Assembly (NCBI GenBank): GCA_002427885.1
Contig: DIZI01000008.1
Span: 23,110-87,109, forward strand
Length of the DNA: 64,000 bases
Source of the DNA: Paludibacter sp. UBA6032
GTDB lineage: Bacteria; Bacteroidota; Bacteroidia; Bacteroidales; Paludibacteraceae
Direction: 5' to 3'
Positions within the stretch are counted from its first letter, which is position 1. Every line of letters starts with the position of its first letter. Position numbers and translations under genes: made by a program. This document shows positions 1 through 9,700 of this stretch, piece by piece. The notes under the pieces are model-generated. The model was given only the letters and a program-made list of their open reading frames with translations. It did not search any database and was not told the DNA's origin.

Positions 1-188
1 TGATTGAAATCGAAAAGAAGTCATTTCAACAAATTTCCAGAACTCGTGTCAAAGTCGAAGATGCAATTGGCAACTGCAAAGTATTTCGAATTGTCAAAGA
101 GGAAATCAGATCATTTATTGATGATTTCCGTGATTTATTTATGGTACTCGCTTGCGCCTTATCTAATTTCAAACTAAAATATCAATAA
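1..188 (+). pseudogene. 3' end of a DDE transposase (IS5-like group), cut by the window edge
   Basis: An open frame enters from the left edge (first full codon at 3) and stops with TAA at 186-188, giving 61 visible residues. The stretch RVKVEDAIGNCKVFRIVKEE followed by a hydrophobic helix (about LFMVLACALSNFKLKY) has the form of the last part of DDE transposases: the catalytic Glu region (VE-x-x-IG-x-x-K) and the terminal helix. The rest of the gene lies outside the window, so it may be intact or broken. The family assignment is by motif only. The element sits directly upstream of the PUL regulator and fits a mobile left border for the locus. Confidence 0.6.
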
Positions 189-273
189 CAAACTAACTTA
201 TATAATCTCTAGTACAATATAAAAAAGATATATATTATTAGTAGTAAGGATATGTACTGTTAAATTTAAATTT

Positions 274-314
274 ACTTGTCAAAGATATTTGAAAATTGAA
301 TATCTTTGACAAGT
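274..314. repeat. 15-bp perfect inverted repeat (hairpin) between transposase end and HTCS
   Basis: Positions 274-288 and 300-314 are exact reverse complements (arm ACTTGTCAAAGATAT) around an 11-nt loop. The hairpin ends 46 bp before the HTCS start codon and 86 bp after the transposase stop. It has no clear T-run, so it may be a weak terminator for the transposase, the end of an insertion element, or an operator of the regulator gene. The sequence alone does not decide. Confidence 0.6.
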
Positions 315-360
315 TTCTTGATGTAATTAAATCAATATAAATTGAAAATAAACACCGAAA

Positions 361-3300
361 ATGAATATAATAAAATTGTTTTTAATTGTTACCCTGATGG
401 GTGTAAATTCAATAAATATTTCAGGAGAAAGTTCCTATACGTTCTATCATTTATCAACAGAAGATGGACTTTCAAATAATTCGGTGAAGGCTATATTAAG
501 GGATAATCATGGCTTTTTATGGATTGGTACTGAATTTGGTTTAAACAGATATGATGGGTATGGCTTTAAAACATTTTTAGCAAATCGGGGGGATGTAAAT
601 CAATTGCCTGCAAATGACATAAATGGATTATTTGAAGATGGATTAGGCAATATATGGGTAAATTTAGGATATACTTATGTAGTCTATAACAAAGAAAAGA
701 ACAATTTTATAACTGATATAAATATAATCCTCGAAAAATTAAGTATTAAAACGAATGGCAATCGCAAAATATATGTTGATAAGAATAAAAATTTATTTGT
801 AATAACTCCTGACGAAATCTTTTTCTACAATATACCTGCCAAAAAGCTGAATACTTACAAGTCCCCCCAATTTAATTTTTCCAATATTGAAGTCAGTGAC
901 GATTTAAGAAATTTGTACATAGTCGATTCCCAGGATTTTTGCTGGCTAATGGAAAAAAAATCCGGCAAGTTAACTAAAATGCCTTTGCCAACAGCGAGTG
1001 ATTTTAATTATGAGAAAAGGCGCACTAAAATCTTTGCTGATTCAGGTGGAGGTTTGTGGTTATATTCCGGTAAAGAAGAATATGTATATTTTAGAAGCAC
1101 TAATTCTTCTCAGTGGCAGAAAATCTATTTGAACTCTTCTATAAAATCGCAGAATAACATTTTTTCAATTGTAGAAGGGCGCAATAATCAGATTTGGATT
1201 GCTACAGATCATAAGGGATTGTTTCTTTATGACAAGTCGACGAGCTTATTGAAAAATATTACTTCGAATTCGCTAAGTCCAACTTCAATCGCATCAAATT
1301 ATATAACTAGTATTTTAGTTGATAATACCGGGACATTATGGGTCGGGTATATTAAAAATGGAATTTCCTTTTTCAATGAAAGTTTTCAGAATTTCATCAA
1401 TGTGCAAAACGATCAATGCCGGAATATCAGTCGGATTATAGAACTTCATAATGGAAATATACTTTTAGGAACCGATGGAGATGGAGTATATTTAACAAAT
1501 CATAAAACTAATGATGTAATTAAATTACCAATTCCTAATACGGCGATAACTGCATTGTTTGAAGATAATAAAGGACATATATGGATAGGCACGTATCAAT
1601 ATGGTTTATATTGCTTCTATCATAATAAATTGAAGCATTTTACAACAACTAACAGTAACCTGTCTTCAGATAATATCTGGGGTATTGTTGAGGATAAATA
1701 TGAAAATTTATGGATTGGAACTTTAGGTGGAAAAATACATAAATATAATATCAATAATAATACAAATTATTTTGAAACTCCATTTAAAGATACTAAATCT
1801 GTTTCAGGTATGTTTTATGATGGAGATAAAACTATTTATGCTGCCACTGGGTACGGACTTACCATAATTGATATTGAGAAAAATACAAATCAGGTTTTTT
1901 TAGGAAATAAAAAAGGGAATCAACAACTTAACCAGCTACAAATTAGTATTGTATATAAAGATAGCAGAAATCTTTTATGGATTGGTACGAATGCAGGACT
2001 TTCAATCTGGGATTTGAAAAAAGACTCTTTGTCTTATTTTGATATTTCAGATGGGTTGAGTGGTAATATCATTAGAGGAATTGTGGAGGACAATTCACAT
2101 AATATATGGGTAACTACCAATAAAGGATTGTCTGTTATTATGTTGGATGATAACAATGGAATAAGAATTTGTAGAAATTTCTCGATTAGAGATGGTATTA
2201 AAAGTGACTACTTTAATAATAATGCGATTTGCAAATTAAAAAATGGTCATATATTGGCTGGTACAACTGACGGATATACTGTCATTAATCCACTAAAAGT
2301 GGCAGTAAGAAAAGAACCGTTGTCAAGGGTGTATTTTACTAAGTTGATTATTGCTAACACGGTAATAAATGTAGATTCAGTTTATAATGGTCACGTAATT
2401 TTAAATAAATCTATCGAATTACTGTCTGAGCTTAATCTGAAATATAATGATAGATTGGTGACATTGGAATTTACAACAGGAGATTTGATAAATGCCAATA
2501 AAGTTAAATATAGATATAGAATTGAAGGATTTAGCAATCAATGGGTAGCAACCAAAAGGAATGAAATTGTAATAACATCCTTACCTACAGGTAAGTATAG
2601 GTTATTGGTAGAGGCCTGTAATAGTGATGGTATTTGGAATAATGAAGCAAAAGTATTGTCAATAAATATAGCACCTCCTTTTTATTACTCTTCTTGGGCT
2701 ATCATGCTTTACATATTAATTGCTTTGGTAATGGTTCTGTATCTAATTTATAGAGGGCAACGAAGACAACAAGTGAAACTTGAACAACAAATCAATGAAC
2801 TGAAATTGAGGTTTTTTACAAACATTAGTCATGACTTGCGCACTCCTCTAACACTTATCATAACCCCTTTGCAGACTTTGTTAAAAGACGTGACGGATGA
2901 TAGTTTGAAGAAGAAACTTGAAGTAATGTTCAAAAATGCACAACAACTTTTGTCATTAATAAACTCATTACTTGATTTTAGGAAACTGGATGTGGGCGCT
3001 GAGGTACTGCATTTAAAACCCGGAAATATTGTTGATTTGGTTAGAGAGATTTATTCGTCATTTGCTGTTTATGCCACAGAACGGAAGGTTAATTTTACAT
3101 TGAACAATAGTCATGAAAATTTATGGTTGGACTACGACCAGGATAAAATACATAAGTCAATTGTGAATTTATTGTCAAACGCATTTAAATACACTCCAAA
3201 TGGTGGAATTATAAAATTGAATCTTTACATAGATGAAACAGATGTCTGTATAAGTGTGTCTGATAACGGCATAGGTATCAGTGATGAGGATAAAAAAATG

Positions 3301-4311
3301 GTTTTTAACAGGTTCTTCCAAACAACGCACAATTCAAGAAAAACAGGAAGTGGAATTGGTTTACATATAGTTAGCGAATACATTAAACTTCATAACGGCT
3401 CAATTGATATTGCTGATAATATGCCCAGTGGTTGTATTTTTACTTTGCGTTTCCCGCTAATTGAAACTACGGCTGTCAGCGTTAATCCTGAGAATGATTA
3501 TGTAGAAGAGTATCAAGAGCATGAAGAAATATTCCCCCAAAAGCCTGTCCTATTATTTGTAGATGACAATGAGGATTTATGTGGGTTTATTCATGATAAT
3601 TTGATGAATGACTATTCAGTACTCATTGCTAACGATGGACAGGAAGCATTGGAGTTACTCAAGCAAAATGATGTGAATATTGTAGTTAGCGACATAATGA
3701 TGCCGGTAATGGATGGGATTGAACTTTGTAAACAAATCAAAACAAACATCGAGTGGTCTCATATTCCTGTAATTTTGCTAACAGCAAAAACAGCCGATGA
3801 ACATAAAATTGAAGGTCTCGAAATTGGTGCCGATGATTATGTTACTAAACCATTTAATTTAGATATCTTGAAGTTGAGGATATTGAAATTCTTTGAATGG
3901 AGTTTGAAATCACACAAAACGTTTAGTCAAAAATTAGAAGTTAAACCAAGTGAAATTACTATTACATCTTTAGACGAAAAACTAATTGAGAAAGCTATAC
4001 AAACTGTTGAGACAAATATTGGTGATCCGGCCTTTAGTGTAGAAGTGCTGTGCGAGGTATTAGGGTTAAGTCATAGTCATTTGTATAGAAAACTAATGGC
4101 AATAACAGGTAAGAGTCCTTTGGAATTTATAAAGCTGGTAAGATTGAAACGAGGGAAACAACTTTTGGAAAAAAGTCAGTTGCAAATCTCAGAAATAGCT
4201 TATCAAATCGGGTTTAACTCACCAAAGCGCTTTAGTCAAAAATTTAGGGAGGAATTTGGTATGTCGCCATCTGAATATGTCAGAACGCTGAAGCATGATG
4301 AAATAGAGTAA
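361..4311 (+). CDS. Hybrid two-component system sensor kinase / AraC-type regulator (HTCS) of the PUL
   Basis: This 1316-residue protein joins sensor and regulator in one chain. Order: signal peptide (about 1-22); about a dozen propeller repeats with WIGT-like motifs forming the periplasmic sensor (about 30-690); Y_Y_Y domain (about 695-770); one membrane helix (about 777-797); HisKA with FFTNISHDLRTPL, phospho-acceptor His824; HATPase with N and G boxes (about 930-1035); receiver domain with DD near 1066 and phospho-acceptor Asp1111 in VVSDIMMPVMDG; and a C-terminal AraC-type HTH (about 1205-1310). In this family the propeller binds a liberated oligosaccharide and the HTH activates the neighbouring sus-type operon. 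It is the only regulator next to the PUL, so it is the likely activator of 6706-45718, although relics occupy the space between. All key residues are present. Confidence 0.96.
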   Translation: MNIIKLFLIVTLMGVNSINISGESSYTFYHLSTEDGLSNNSVKAILRDNHGFLWIGTEFGLNRYDGYGFKTFLANRGDVNQLPANDINGLFEDGLGNIWVNLGYTYVVYNKEKNNFITDINIILEKLSIKTNGNRKIYVDKNKNLFVITPDEIFFYNIPAKKLNTYKSPQFNFSNIEVSDDLRNLYIVDSQDFCWLMEKKSGKLTKMPLPTASDFNYEKRRTKIFADSGGGLWLYSGKEEYVYFRSTNSSQWQKIYLNSSIKSQNNIFSIVEGRNNQIWIATDHKGLFLYDKSTSLLKNITSNSLSPTSIASNYITSILVDNTGTLWVGYIKNGISFFNESFQNFINVQNDQCRNISRIIELHNGNILLGTDGDGVYLTNHKTNDVIKLPIPNTAITALFEDNKGHIWIGTYQYGLYCFYHNKLKHFTTTNSNLSSDNIWGIVEDKYENLWIGTLGGKIHKYNINNNTNYFETPFKDTKSVSGMFYDGDKTIYAATGYGLTIIDIEKNTNQVFLGNKKGNQQLNQLQISIVYKDSRNLLWIGTNAGLSIWDLKKDSLSYFDISDGLSGNIIRGIVEDNSHNIWVTTNKGLSVIMLDDNNGIRICRNFSIRDGIKSDYFNNNAICKLKNGHILAGTTDGYTVINPLKVAVRKEPLSRVYFTKLIIANTVINVDSVYNGHVILNKSIELLSELNLKYNDRLVTLEFTTGDLINANKVKYRYRIEGFSNQWVATKRNEIVITSLPTGKYRLLVEACNSDGIWNNEAKVLSINIAPPFYYSSWAIMLYILIALVMVLYLIYRGQRRQQVKLEQQINELKLRFFTNISHDLRTPLTLIITPLQTLLKDVTDDSLKKKLEVMFKNAQQLLSLINSLLDFRKLDVGAEVLHLKPGNIVDLVREIYSSFAVYATERKVNFTLNNSHENLWLDYDQDKIHKSIVNLLSNAFKYTPNGGIIKLNLYIDETDVCISVSDNGIGISDEDKKMVFNRFFQTTHNSRKTGSGIGLHIVSEYIKLHNGSIDIADNMPSGCIFTLRFPLIETTAVSVNPENDYVEEYQEHEEIFPQKPVLLFVDDNEDLCGFIHDNLMNDYSVLIANDGQEALELLKQNDVNIVVSDIMMPVMDGIELCKQIKTNIEWSHIPVILLTAKTADEHKIEGLEIGADDYVTKPFNLDILKLRILKFFEWSLKSHKTFSQKLEVKPSEITITSLDEKLIEKAIQTVETNIGDPAFSVEVLCEVLGLSHSHLYRKLMAITGKSPLEFIKLVRLKRGKQLLEKSQLQISEIAYQIGFNSPKRFSQKFREEFGMSPSEYVRTLKHDEIE

Positions 4312-4397
4312 TATATTTATGCACCAAACTGGTTGCAAGACAGTGCTAACGAATAGAAAAAGTTGCGGTAATTTTACCGCAACTTTTTTTATTGACC

Positions 4398-4786
4398 ATA
4401 GATTGGAATTAATTTCTAACACTAAAATGAACAGAATCATTTTAGTGTTTTGCTTTCTAGTTTTATTAAAAGTGGATATGAAACTATCAATCCACGCATT
4501 AGTTCTTTCAATGATAAACCTTTGTTTGTATAGTAAATCATCTAATAAATACTCATCTTTTGTTTCTCCAAACATTGGGAATAATACCCCATTTGTTACA
4601 AACCAAATGAAGGTTTTTTGAATCAAACCCTAAATCAATATTTATAAAAAGCCCATCAGTTCTAATTTGTACCTTTTTTTGTAGAAAACAATTCTTCTGA
4701 AATTTTTCAATTGCATACATCATGTTAATTGAAAATGCCTTTCTGTTGTACTGCTGCCCATTGAGATAAATACAGTGCATGCCCAA
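4398..4786 (-). pseudogene. Frameshifted transposase remnant (DDE, IS4/IS5 type)
   Basis: On the - strand two overlapping frames together read like the C-terminal half of a DDE transposase. The upstream frame (about 4786-4560) gives GLFINIDLGFDSKNLHLVCN and IIPNVWRNKR, resembling the LNADAGFDS...NIxxNKR segment. The next frame (about 4570-4398) gives DEYLLDDLLYKQRFIIERTN followed by AWIDSF, the typical E-R-x-N-A-W segment around the catalytic Glu. The switch of frame near 4560-4620, the missing N-terminal half and the lack of an intact start show it is dead. It lies just behind the HTCS, convergent to it. It appears to be a different element from the fragment at 1-188. Confidence 0.65.
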
Positions 4787-4787
4787 G

Positions 4788-5090
4788 ATTTAGAATCATC
4801 ATCAACTGGAATTAGTACAATCAGAGATCATGCTGATGAGATGAAAATTTTTCATAATCCTGCACAGATCATATGAGTATAAGTATAACTTCCAATGTTG
4901 AACCTACAGAAATAACAATTTATGATCAGGGAGTGCGGAATGTATTTACTTCAAAATGTAATTATGATGGATTGTCATCAGTGGTCACTAATTTGTCCGC
5001 ACTTTCAGGGGAGTCTATTTTGTGTCGTTGAAAAACAGCCGCTATTGGGCGACAAAATGCCTATGTATTGTTAATGTGCTGAGCTGAAGA
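4788..5090 (+). pseudogene. Degraded 3' end of a T9SS-cargo gene (copy A)
   Basis: Read with at least two frameshifts, this stretch encodes a linker, then MKIFHNPAQ (the usual start of a T9SS type A sorting domain, normally Y/F-P-N-P), then ITIYDQGVRNVFTSK, then VTNLSALS and, after another shift, YFVSLKNSRYW. This is the order of a T9SS C-terminal domain (PNP motif, ITIYD-x-x-GR, LSxGVYF). Nothing remains of the enzyme or protein the domain was attached to. The last part is repeated at 6304-6505. Confidence 0.6.
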
Positions 5091-5184
5091 TAGTTTTTTA
5101 ATGCAAAATGAGCAAAACGGGAGCTTTATTTGGGCTAAAGCGATGCCATTATCTCTTTAAAATAAGTATAGTTTTGTGTAGATT
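4980..5184 (+). repeat. Direct repeat copy A (about 205 bp)
   Basis: This stretch and 6304-6505 are clearly the same sequence with scattered substitutions and small indels. Both hold the end of a T9SS sorting domain (ACTAATTTGTCC...) followed by an almost unchanged non-coding tail (AATGCAAAATGAGCAAAACG, GGGCTAAAGCGATGCCATT, AAATAAGTATAGTTTTGTGT). The two copies bracket the 284-codon gene at 5400-6254. Confidence 0.85.
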
Positions 5185-5300
5185 TTTTTTTTGTGATAAT
5201 ACAAAGAAATATTTGACCTTAAAAAATGGATATTTCATTAGAAAATTTTTATTGCTAATTCTATGGATAGTTATGTGCAATCCAAAAAATGAAAAAATCA

Positions 5301-5370
5301 TTGACTAACGATGTAAACTACACAAAAAAGCGACTATTGAAATTCAAAAACTTACGTGGACGTTAGTCAA
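5301..5370. repeat. Widely spaced 10-bp inverted repeat upstream of the orphan gene (attC-like?)
   Basis: TTGACTAACG at 5301-5310 and CGTTAGTCAA at 5361-5370 are perfect reverse complements about 50 bp apart, and a short inner pairing (GTAA/TTAC) is possible. The outer arms resemble, but do not exactly match, the RYYYAAC/GTTRRRY core sites of integron attC elements. The gene at 5400 begins 30 bp downstream. The repeat is certain. Its role is a guess. Confidence 0.45.
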
Positions 5371-5399
5371 AAGCCTACAAAAAAACAGACAGGAATAAA

Positions 5400-6254
5400 A
5401 TGACAGTGAATGCAAAAATATTTATCGACATTGACAACTTAATTGGAAAAGTTGACCGCTTAAAAAAAACAAAAACCAAAATATTTAACGACATTGACAG
5501 CTTAATTGAAAGAGTTGACCGCTTTAAAATTGAACCTTTATTTAGTGAAGAAAAGAGTAAACGAGAAGATAAATCGGTTTCACCGTTGCTTGACGACAAC
5601 GAAATACTAAGAACACTTTCTCATTTAATCGCTTATAGTCAGTTTTCAGACTCAGAGAATGTCGAGAGACTTCTAAAATCCGGAAAGTACGACAAGGTAT
5701 TTGAGAATTTTGACATTGAGAAAGTTGTAAAACTGAATCCTTGCGATATTGCCGATAATCATTGGGAATCCCTAAAAGGAATTAGAAAACAAAGCAAACT
5801 TTTTCATATTGTAAGTTTGGCGAGAAAGATAAAACAAATTGGTTCTTTTGCGACAATTCTTAACGGGATGAACATTCCGAAGACAATTAAATCCGATAAC
5901 GACATTAAAGATTTCTGGATTGGGTTTGACAAACTTTTGGTGACATTAAAAGACAACAAAATCCCGTTTTTTCAGTCGACGATTCCTTTGCTTCATTTTC
6001 TCTTAGACATTGGTTACGACTGTGTGAAACCAGACTTAGTAATTATGAAAGTGGCTAAGAAACTAGAAATAGTTGACCGCGAGATTGGAGACAAGAATTT
6101 CAGACAGACTGTTAGAATTATACAAGAATATTCTGTTAGCAGACAAATCAGACCTACAATTGTTGACTTTTATTTTTTAATCGATGAAAAACAAAGTGGC
6201 GCAAGAAAGTTTGTAAGTGAAGACTTTTATGCACAACAGAAGACAATAACATAA
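5400..6254 (+). CDS. Hypothetical protein, 284 aa, repeat-flanked
   Basis: I do not recognise the family. The protein has no signal peptide or membrane helix and is mostly helical, with many Lys, Asp and Ile, so it is probably cytoplasmic. Near the N-terminus a 21-residue unit is repeated in tandem (KIFIDIDNLIGKVDRLKK, then KIFNDIDSLIERVDRFK, about residues 5-42), and the DNA repeat is still obvious, which suggests a young duplication. The remainder (about 60-284) has no catalytic motif that I can name. It lies between two degraded copies of a T9SS gene end, 450 bp upstream of susC, and does not look functionally linked to the PUL. It may be a passenger gene or cassette brought in by recombination. 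The start at 5400 is the first ATG of the frame. Confidence 0.7.
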   Translation: MTVNAKIFIDIDNLIGKVDRLKKTKTKIFNDIDSLIERVDRFKIEPLFSEEKSKREDKSVSPLLDDNEILRTLSHLIAYSQFSDSENVERLLKSGKYDKVFENFDIEKVVKLNPCDIADNHWESLKGIRKQSKLFHIVSLARKIKQIGSFATILNGMNIPKTIKSDNDIKDFWIGFDKLLVTLKDNKIPFFQSTIPLLHFLLDIGYDCVKPDLVIMKVAKKLEIVDREIGDKNFRQTVRIIQEYSVSRQIRPTIVDFYFLIDEKQSGARKFVSEDFYAQQKTIT

Positions 6255-6303
6255 ACAGAAAATCAAAGGTCTAGCACATAACGCACTTCTTGGTTTCACC
6301 AAT

Positions 6304-6505
6304 AGTAACTAATTTGTCCACACTTTCAAGCGGAGTCTATTTTGTGTCGGTGAAAAACAGCCGCTATTGGACCATAAAAGTCTCTGTATTGCTAAGTAGT
6401 TGTTTTAGAGAGAGTGTTTTAATGCAAAATGAGCAAAACGGGAGCTTTATTTGGGCTAAAGCGATGCCATTCTCTCTGTAAAATAAGTATAGTTTTGTGT
6501 CGAGT
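6304..6505 (+). repeat. Direct repeat copy B with T9SS C-terminal-domain relic
   Basis: This is the second copy of the 4980-5184 sequence. Here the sorting-domain tail is still in frame: VTNLSTLSSGVYFVSVKNSR then TIKVSVL, the typical last strands of a T9SS type A domain. There is no protein upstream for it to belong to, since the frame is open only from about 6290. It is a relic, not a gene. Confidence 0.8.
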
Positions 6506-6544
6506 ATTTTTGTCTCTAAAAGAAATAATAAAAACAAAAGAAGA

Positions 6545-6560
6545 TACATTTTAAAATGTA
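6545..6560. promoter_or_regulatory. 16-bp perfect palindrome upstream of susC
   Basis: TACATTTTAAAATGTA reads the same on both strands and lies about 145 bp before the susC start, between repeat copy B and the gene. It could be an operator in the control region of the PUL, but AT-rich palindromes occur by chance and I see no second copy. No convincing TTG/TAnnTTTG promoter pair was found between 6506 and 6705. Confidence 0.25.
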
Positions 6561-6705
6561 TTGAGTGATAACGAATTTATGTAGACTTGAAAACTCTTGC
6601 ATCAATATAAATAATATAATAATGTAATTTTAAGCAAAATGAGGCAGGCTAGTTAATGGAAAACATATAGAACAAACAATTATTAACTTTAAATTAAATT
6701 AAATT

Positions 6706-9700
6706 ATGACTGAAAATCACGTGATTCAATGCGTTCAAAGGGCAACAAAACGCTTTTTGAACAAGTATGCAATCCTCGCGGTAATACTGTGTTCTTATGG
6801 ACTGGTATCGGCGCAAAATTCCGATGGGAAACTTACGGGCACCGTATTGGCCGAATCAAATGGCGAACCGCTTATTGGCGTTAGTATTTTGGTAAAGGAT
6901 TCAAAACAAGCTACTATGACAGATATAAACGGTGTTTTTAATATCAAAGCCAAAATTGGCGAAACGCTTAAAATAAGTTATATCGGCTTCACAACCCAGG
7001 AAGTAAAAGTAAGCGAAGGTAAATTAATCATTCGCTTAAAAGAAAACCAACAACTGTTGAACGAAGTAGTGGTAATTGGATATGGAACTTTAAAAAGAAA
7101 AGACGTTACGGGTTCTATATCTTCTGTAACTGGTGATGATCTTCGCAAAACCCAACCGACTACTTTCGACCAAGCCTTGCAGGGTAAAGTTGCAGGTGTT
7201 ATGGTACAACAAATATCGGGTCAACCCGGTGGTGGTGTATCTATTCAGATACATGGTATATCTTCTATAAGTAGTACCAATTCACCATTATACGTTATAG
7301 ATGGTGTTGTAATTCCGCCATCAAACGATCCTGGAAATGGTTCTAATCCTTTAAGTGCTATCAATCCTTCTGAAATAGAATCTATTGATGTATTAAAGGA
7401 TGCTTCTGCAACCGCCATTTATGGAGCGCAGGCAACCAATGGTGTTATTGTAATTAGTACTAAAAGAGGTAGTGTATCCGCACCTCAAATAACTTATGAT
7501 GGTTATACAGGCTATCAGCAGTTACCAAGTAAGCTTAAAACAGTAAATTTACAGCAGTTTGCATCATTAATAAACGACAGATCTGCCACTTGGGGTTTTG
7601 ATGCCAGACCGGAGTTTGTCAATCCGCAATATTTAGGACCTGGTACCGATTGGCAAAACGAATTATTCCGTAATGCACCTATGAGCAGTCATTCTATTAC
7701 TATAAACGGTGGCGATAAGCGAACTCAATATCTGCTTTCACTCAGTTATTTCGACCAACAAGGTATTGCGATCGGCTCCGATTTTCAACGATATTCTGTA
7801 CGCTTAAATTTGGATAATAAGACAACGGATTGGCTTAAAATAGGAACCAGTCTTCAATTGGCAAATATTGTTGAAAACGTAAATACCACCAGTCAGAATG
7901 TAATTCCAAGTGCTTTGAATTTAACTCCCGATATTCCGGTAAAAAACGCTGATGGTACCTGGGGAGGTATTACGAATACTTCCGGATGGGTTCAACCTGT
8001 GGCAAACCCGGTTGCTATGGCTCTTGTTAATACAGATATGAGAACTAGATATACGGCATTTGGCAACGTATATGCGGAAATACAGTTTACCCCGGATTTA
8101 TCGCTGAGGAATGAGGTTTCGGGAAATTTTAATTTTGGGACCGAAAACCAATTTTATCCTCAAACTACTTTTGGTAAATATACTACCCCCAATCCAACTA
8201 CGGGTACATTTTCCTACAATCAATATATTACTACGGTGTTACGAAATTATCTGACTTATGGTCATACTTTTAACAAAAATACTCTTAATGTTTTATTAGG
8301 TCACGAATCTACTTTAAATACTGATGCGAACGTGAATGCCTCACGATCAACTTTCCCGTCTACTAATGTGAAGTCTATTTCCAGCGGCGATCCTACTACT
8401 GCGAAAAATGGAGGTAGTTTAGGGGATAATGCTTATGAATCCTATTTCGGGCGTATCAATTTTAATCTTCAAGACAAATACCTGTTTACGGTTAATGTGC
8501 GTGGAGATGGCTCTTCAAATTTTCCACAGGGCAATCGGTGGGTAGCTACATATTCTGGTGCATTAGCGTGGAAAATAAAGAATGAGAAGTTTTTGCAAAA
8601 AGCAAAAGCTATTAATGACTTAAAGTTGCGTCTTGGCTATGGTTTAACCAATAATCAGGGTATCCCATCCAATACTTATATAACCCAACTATCAACTGTT
8701 GCTAATGGCTTATCCGGTATTGCACAGTTTCAATCCAATTTGGCCAATCCTTATGTTCAATGGGAAACAACAAATAATACAAATATTGGATTGGATGGTA
8801 CTTTGTTTAACTGGAAAATAAATTTTTCGATCGATGTCTATGACCGTATAACAGATGGTCTTTTATTAAAATTGCCGCTTCCTTTGTATTCAGGTACCAC
8901 AGCAGGTTGGTCGCCGGGCTCAATGGCAGCACCTTACGTAAATGTTGGATCAGTAGAGAATAGGGGATTTGATATTAGAATCGGAACAACTAATATTGAA
9001 ACTAAGAATTTTAGTTGGAAAACAGATATTACCGTATCGCATAATGATAATAATGTATTGAGCTTGGGTGCCGGTGGCGATGCAGCCAGCCTTACTCAAA
9101 CAGATTATAACACAAGCTACGTTGTCGAAAAAACTGTAGTAGGTAAACCTATTGGAGAATTTTATGGTTATATTTTTGACGGTGTATTTGCAACTGCCAA
9201 CGATTTTGCAACACATGCTTTGCCTGTTGACCAAAATGGAGTAACACGGCCAATTTCAAAATCAGGTGGTGGTATATGGTATGGAGACCGTATGTACAAA
9301 GACTTAAATGGCGATGGTATTATTGACTCAAAAGACCAAACTTACCTGGGTTCTCCTTACCCAACAATGCAATTTGGGTTCAATAACACTGTTACCTATA
9401 AGGCCTTTGATTTGAATATTTTCTTTAGTGGAAGCGTTGGCAACAAAGTGTATAATCAATTGCCCATTAAACAAAATAACCCTCAAAATAATACCAACTA
9501 TTTTACATCGGTATTAAACTATGCCCGTACAGCAATGATTGATCCTAATGGGGATCCAAATGATGTTAACAATGTTTATGTTACCAACCCCAATACAACT
9601 ATTGTTGGGCTAAGAAACGATAATACCAATGAAAATCTTCGTCCTTCCAATTTGTCTATCGAAGATGGCTCATTTATACGGTGTAAAAATATCACATTAG

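Noticed and set aside
4319..4621. 100-codon + strand frame
   Set aside because: It is antisense to the transposase remnant and has no protein-like features of its own.
5108..5308. 66-codon frame over repeat copy A
   Set aside because: It reads through the non-coding tail of the direct repeat and low-complexity T-runs.
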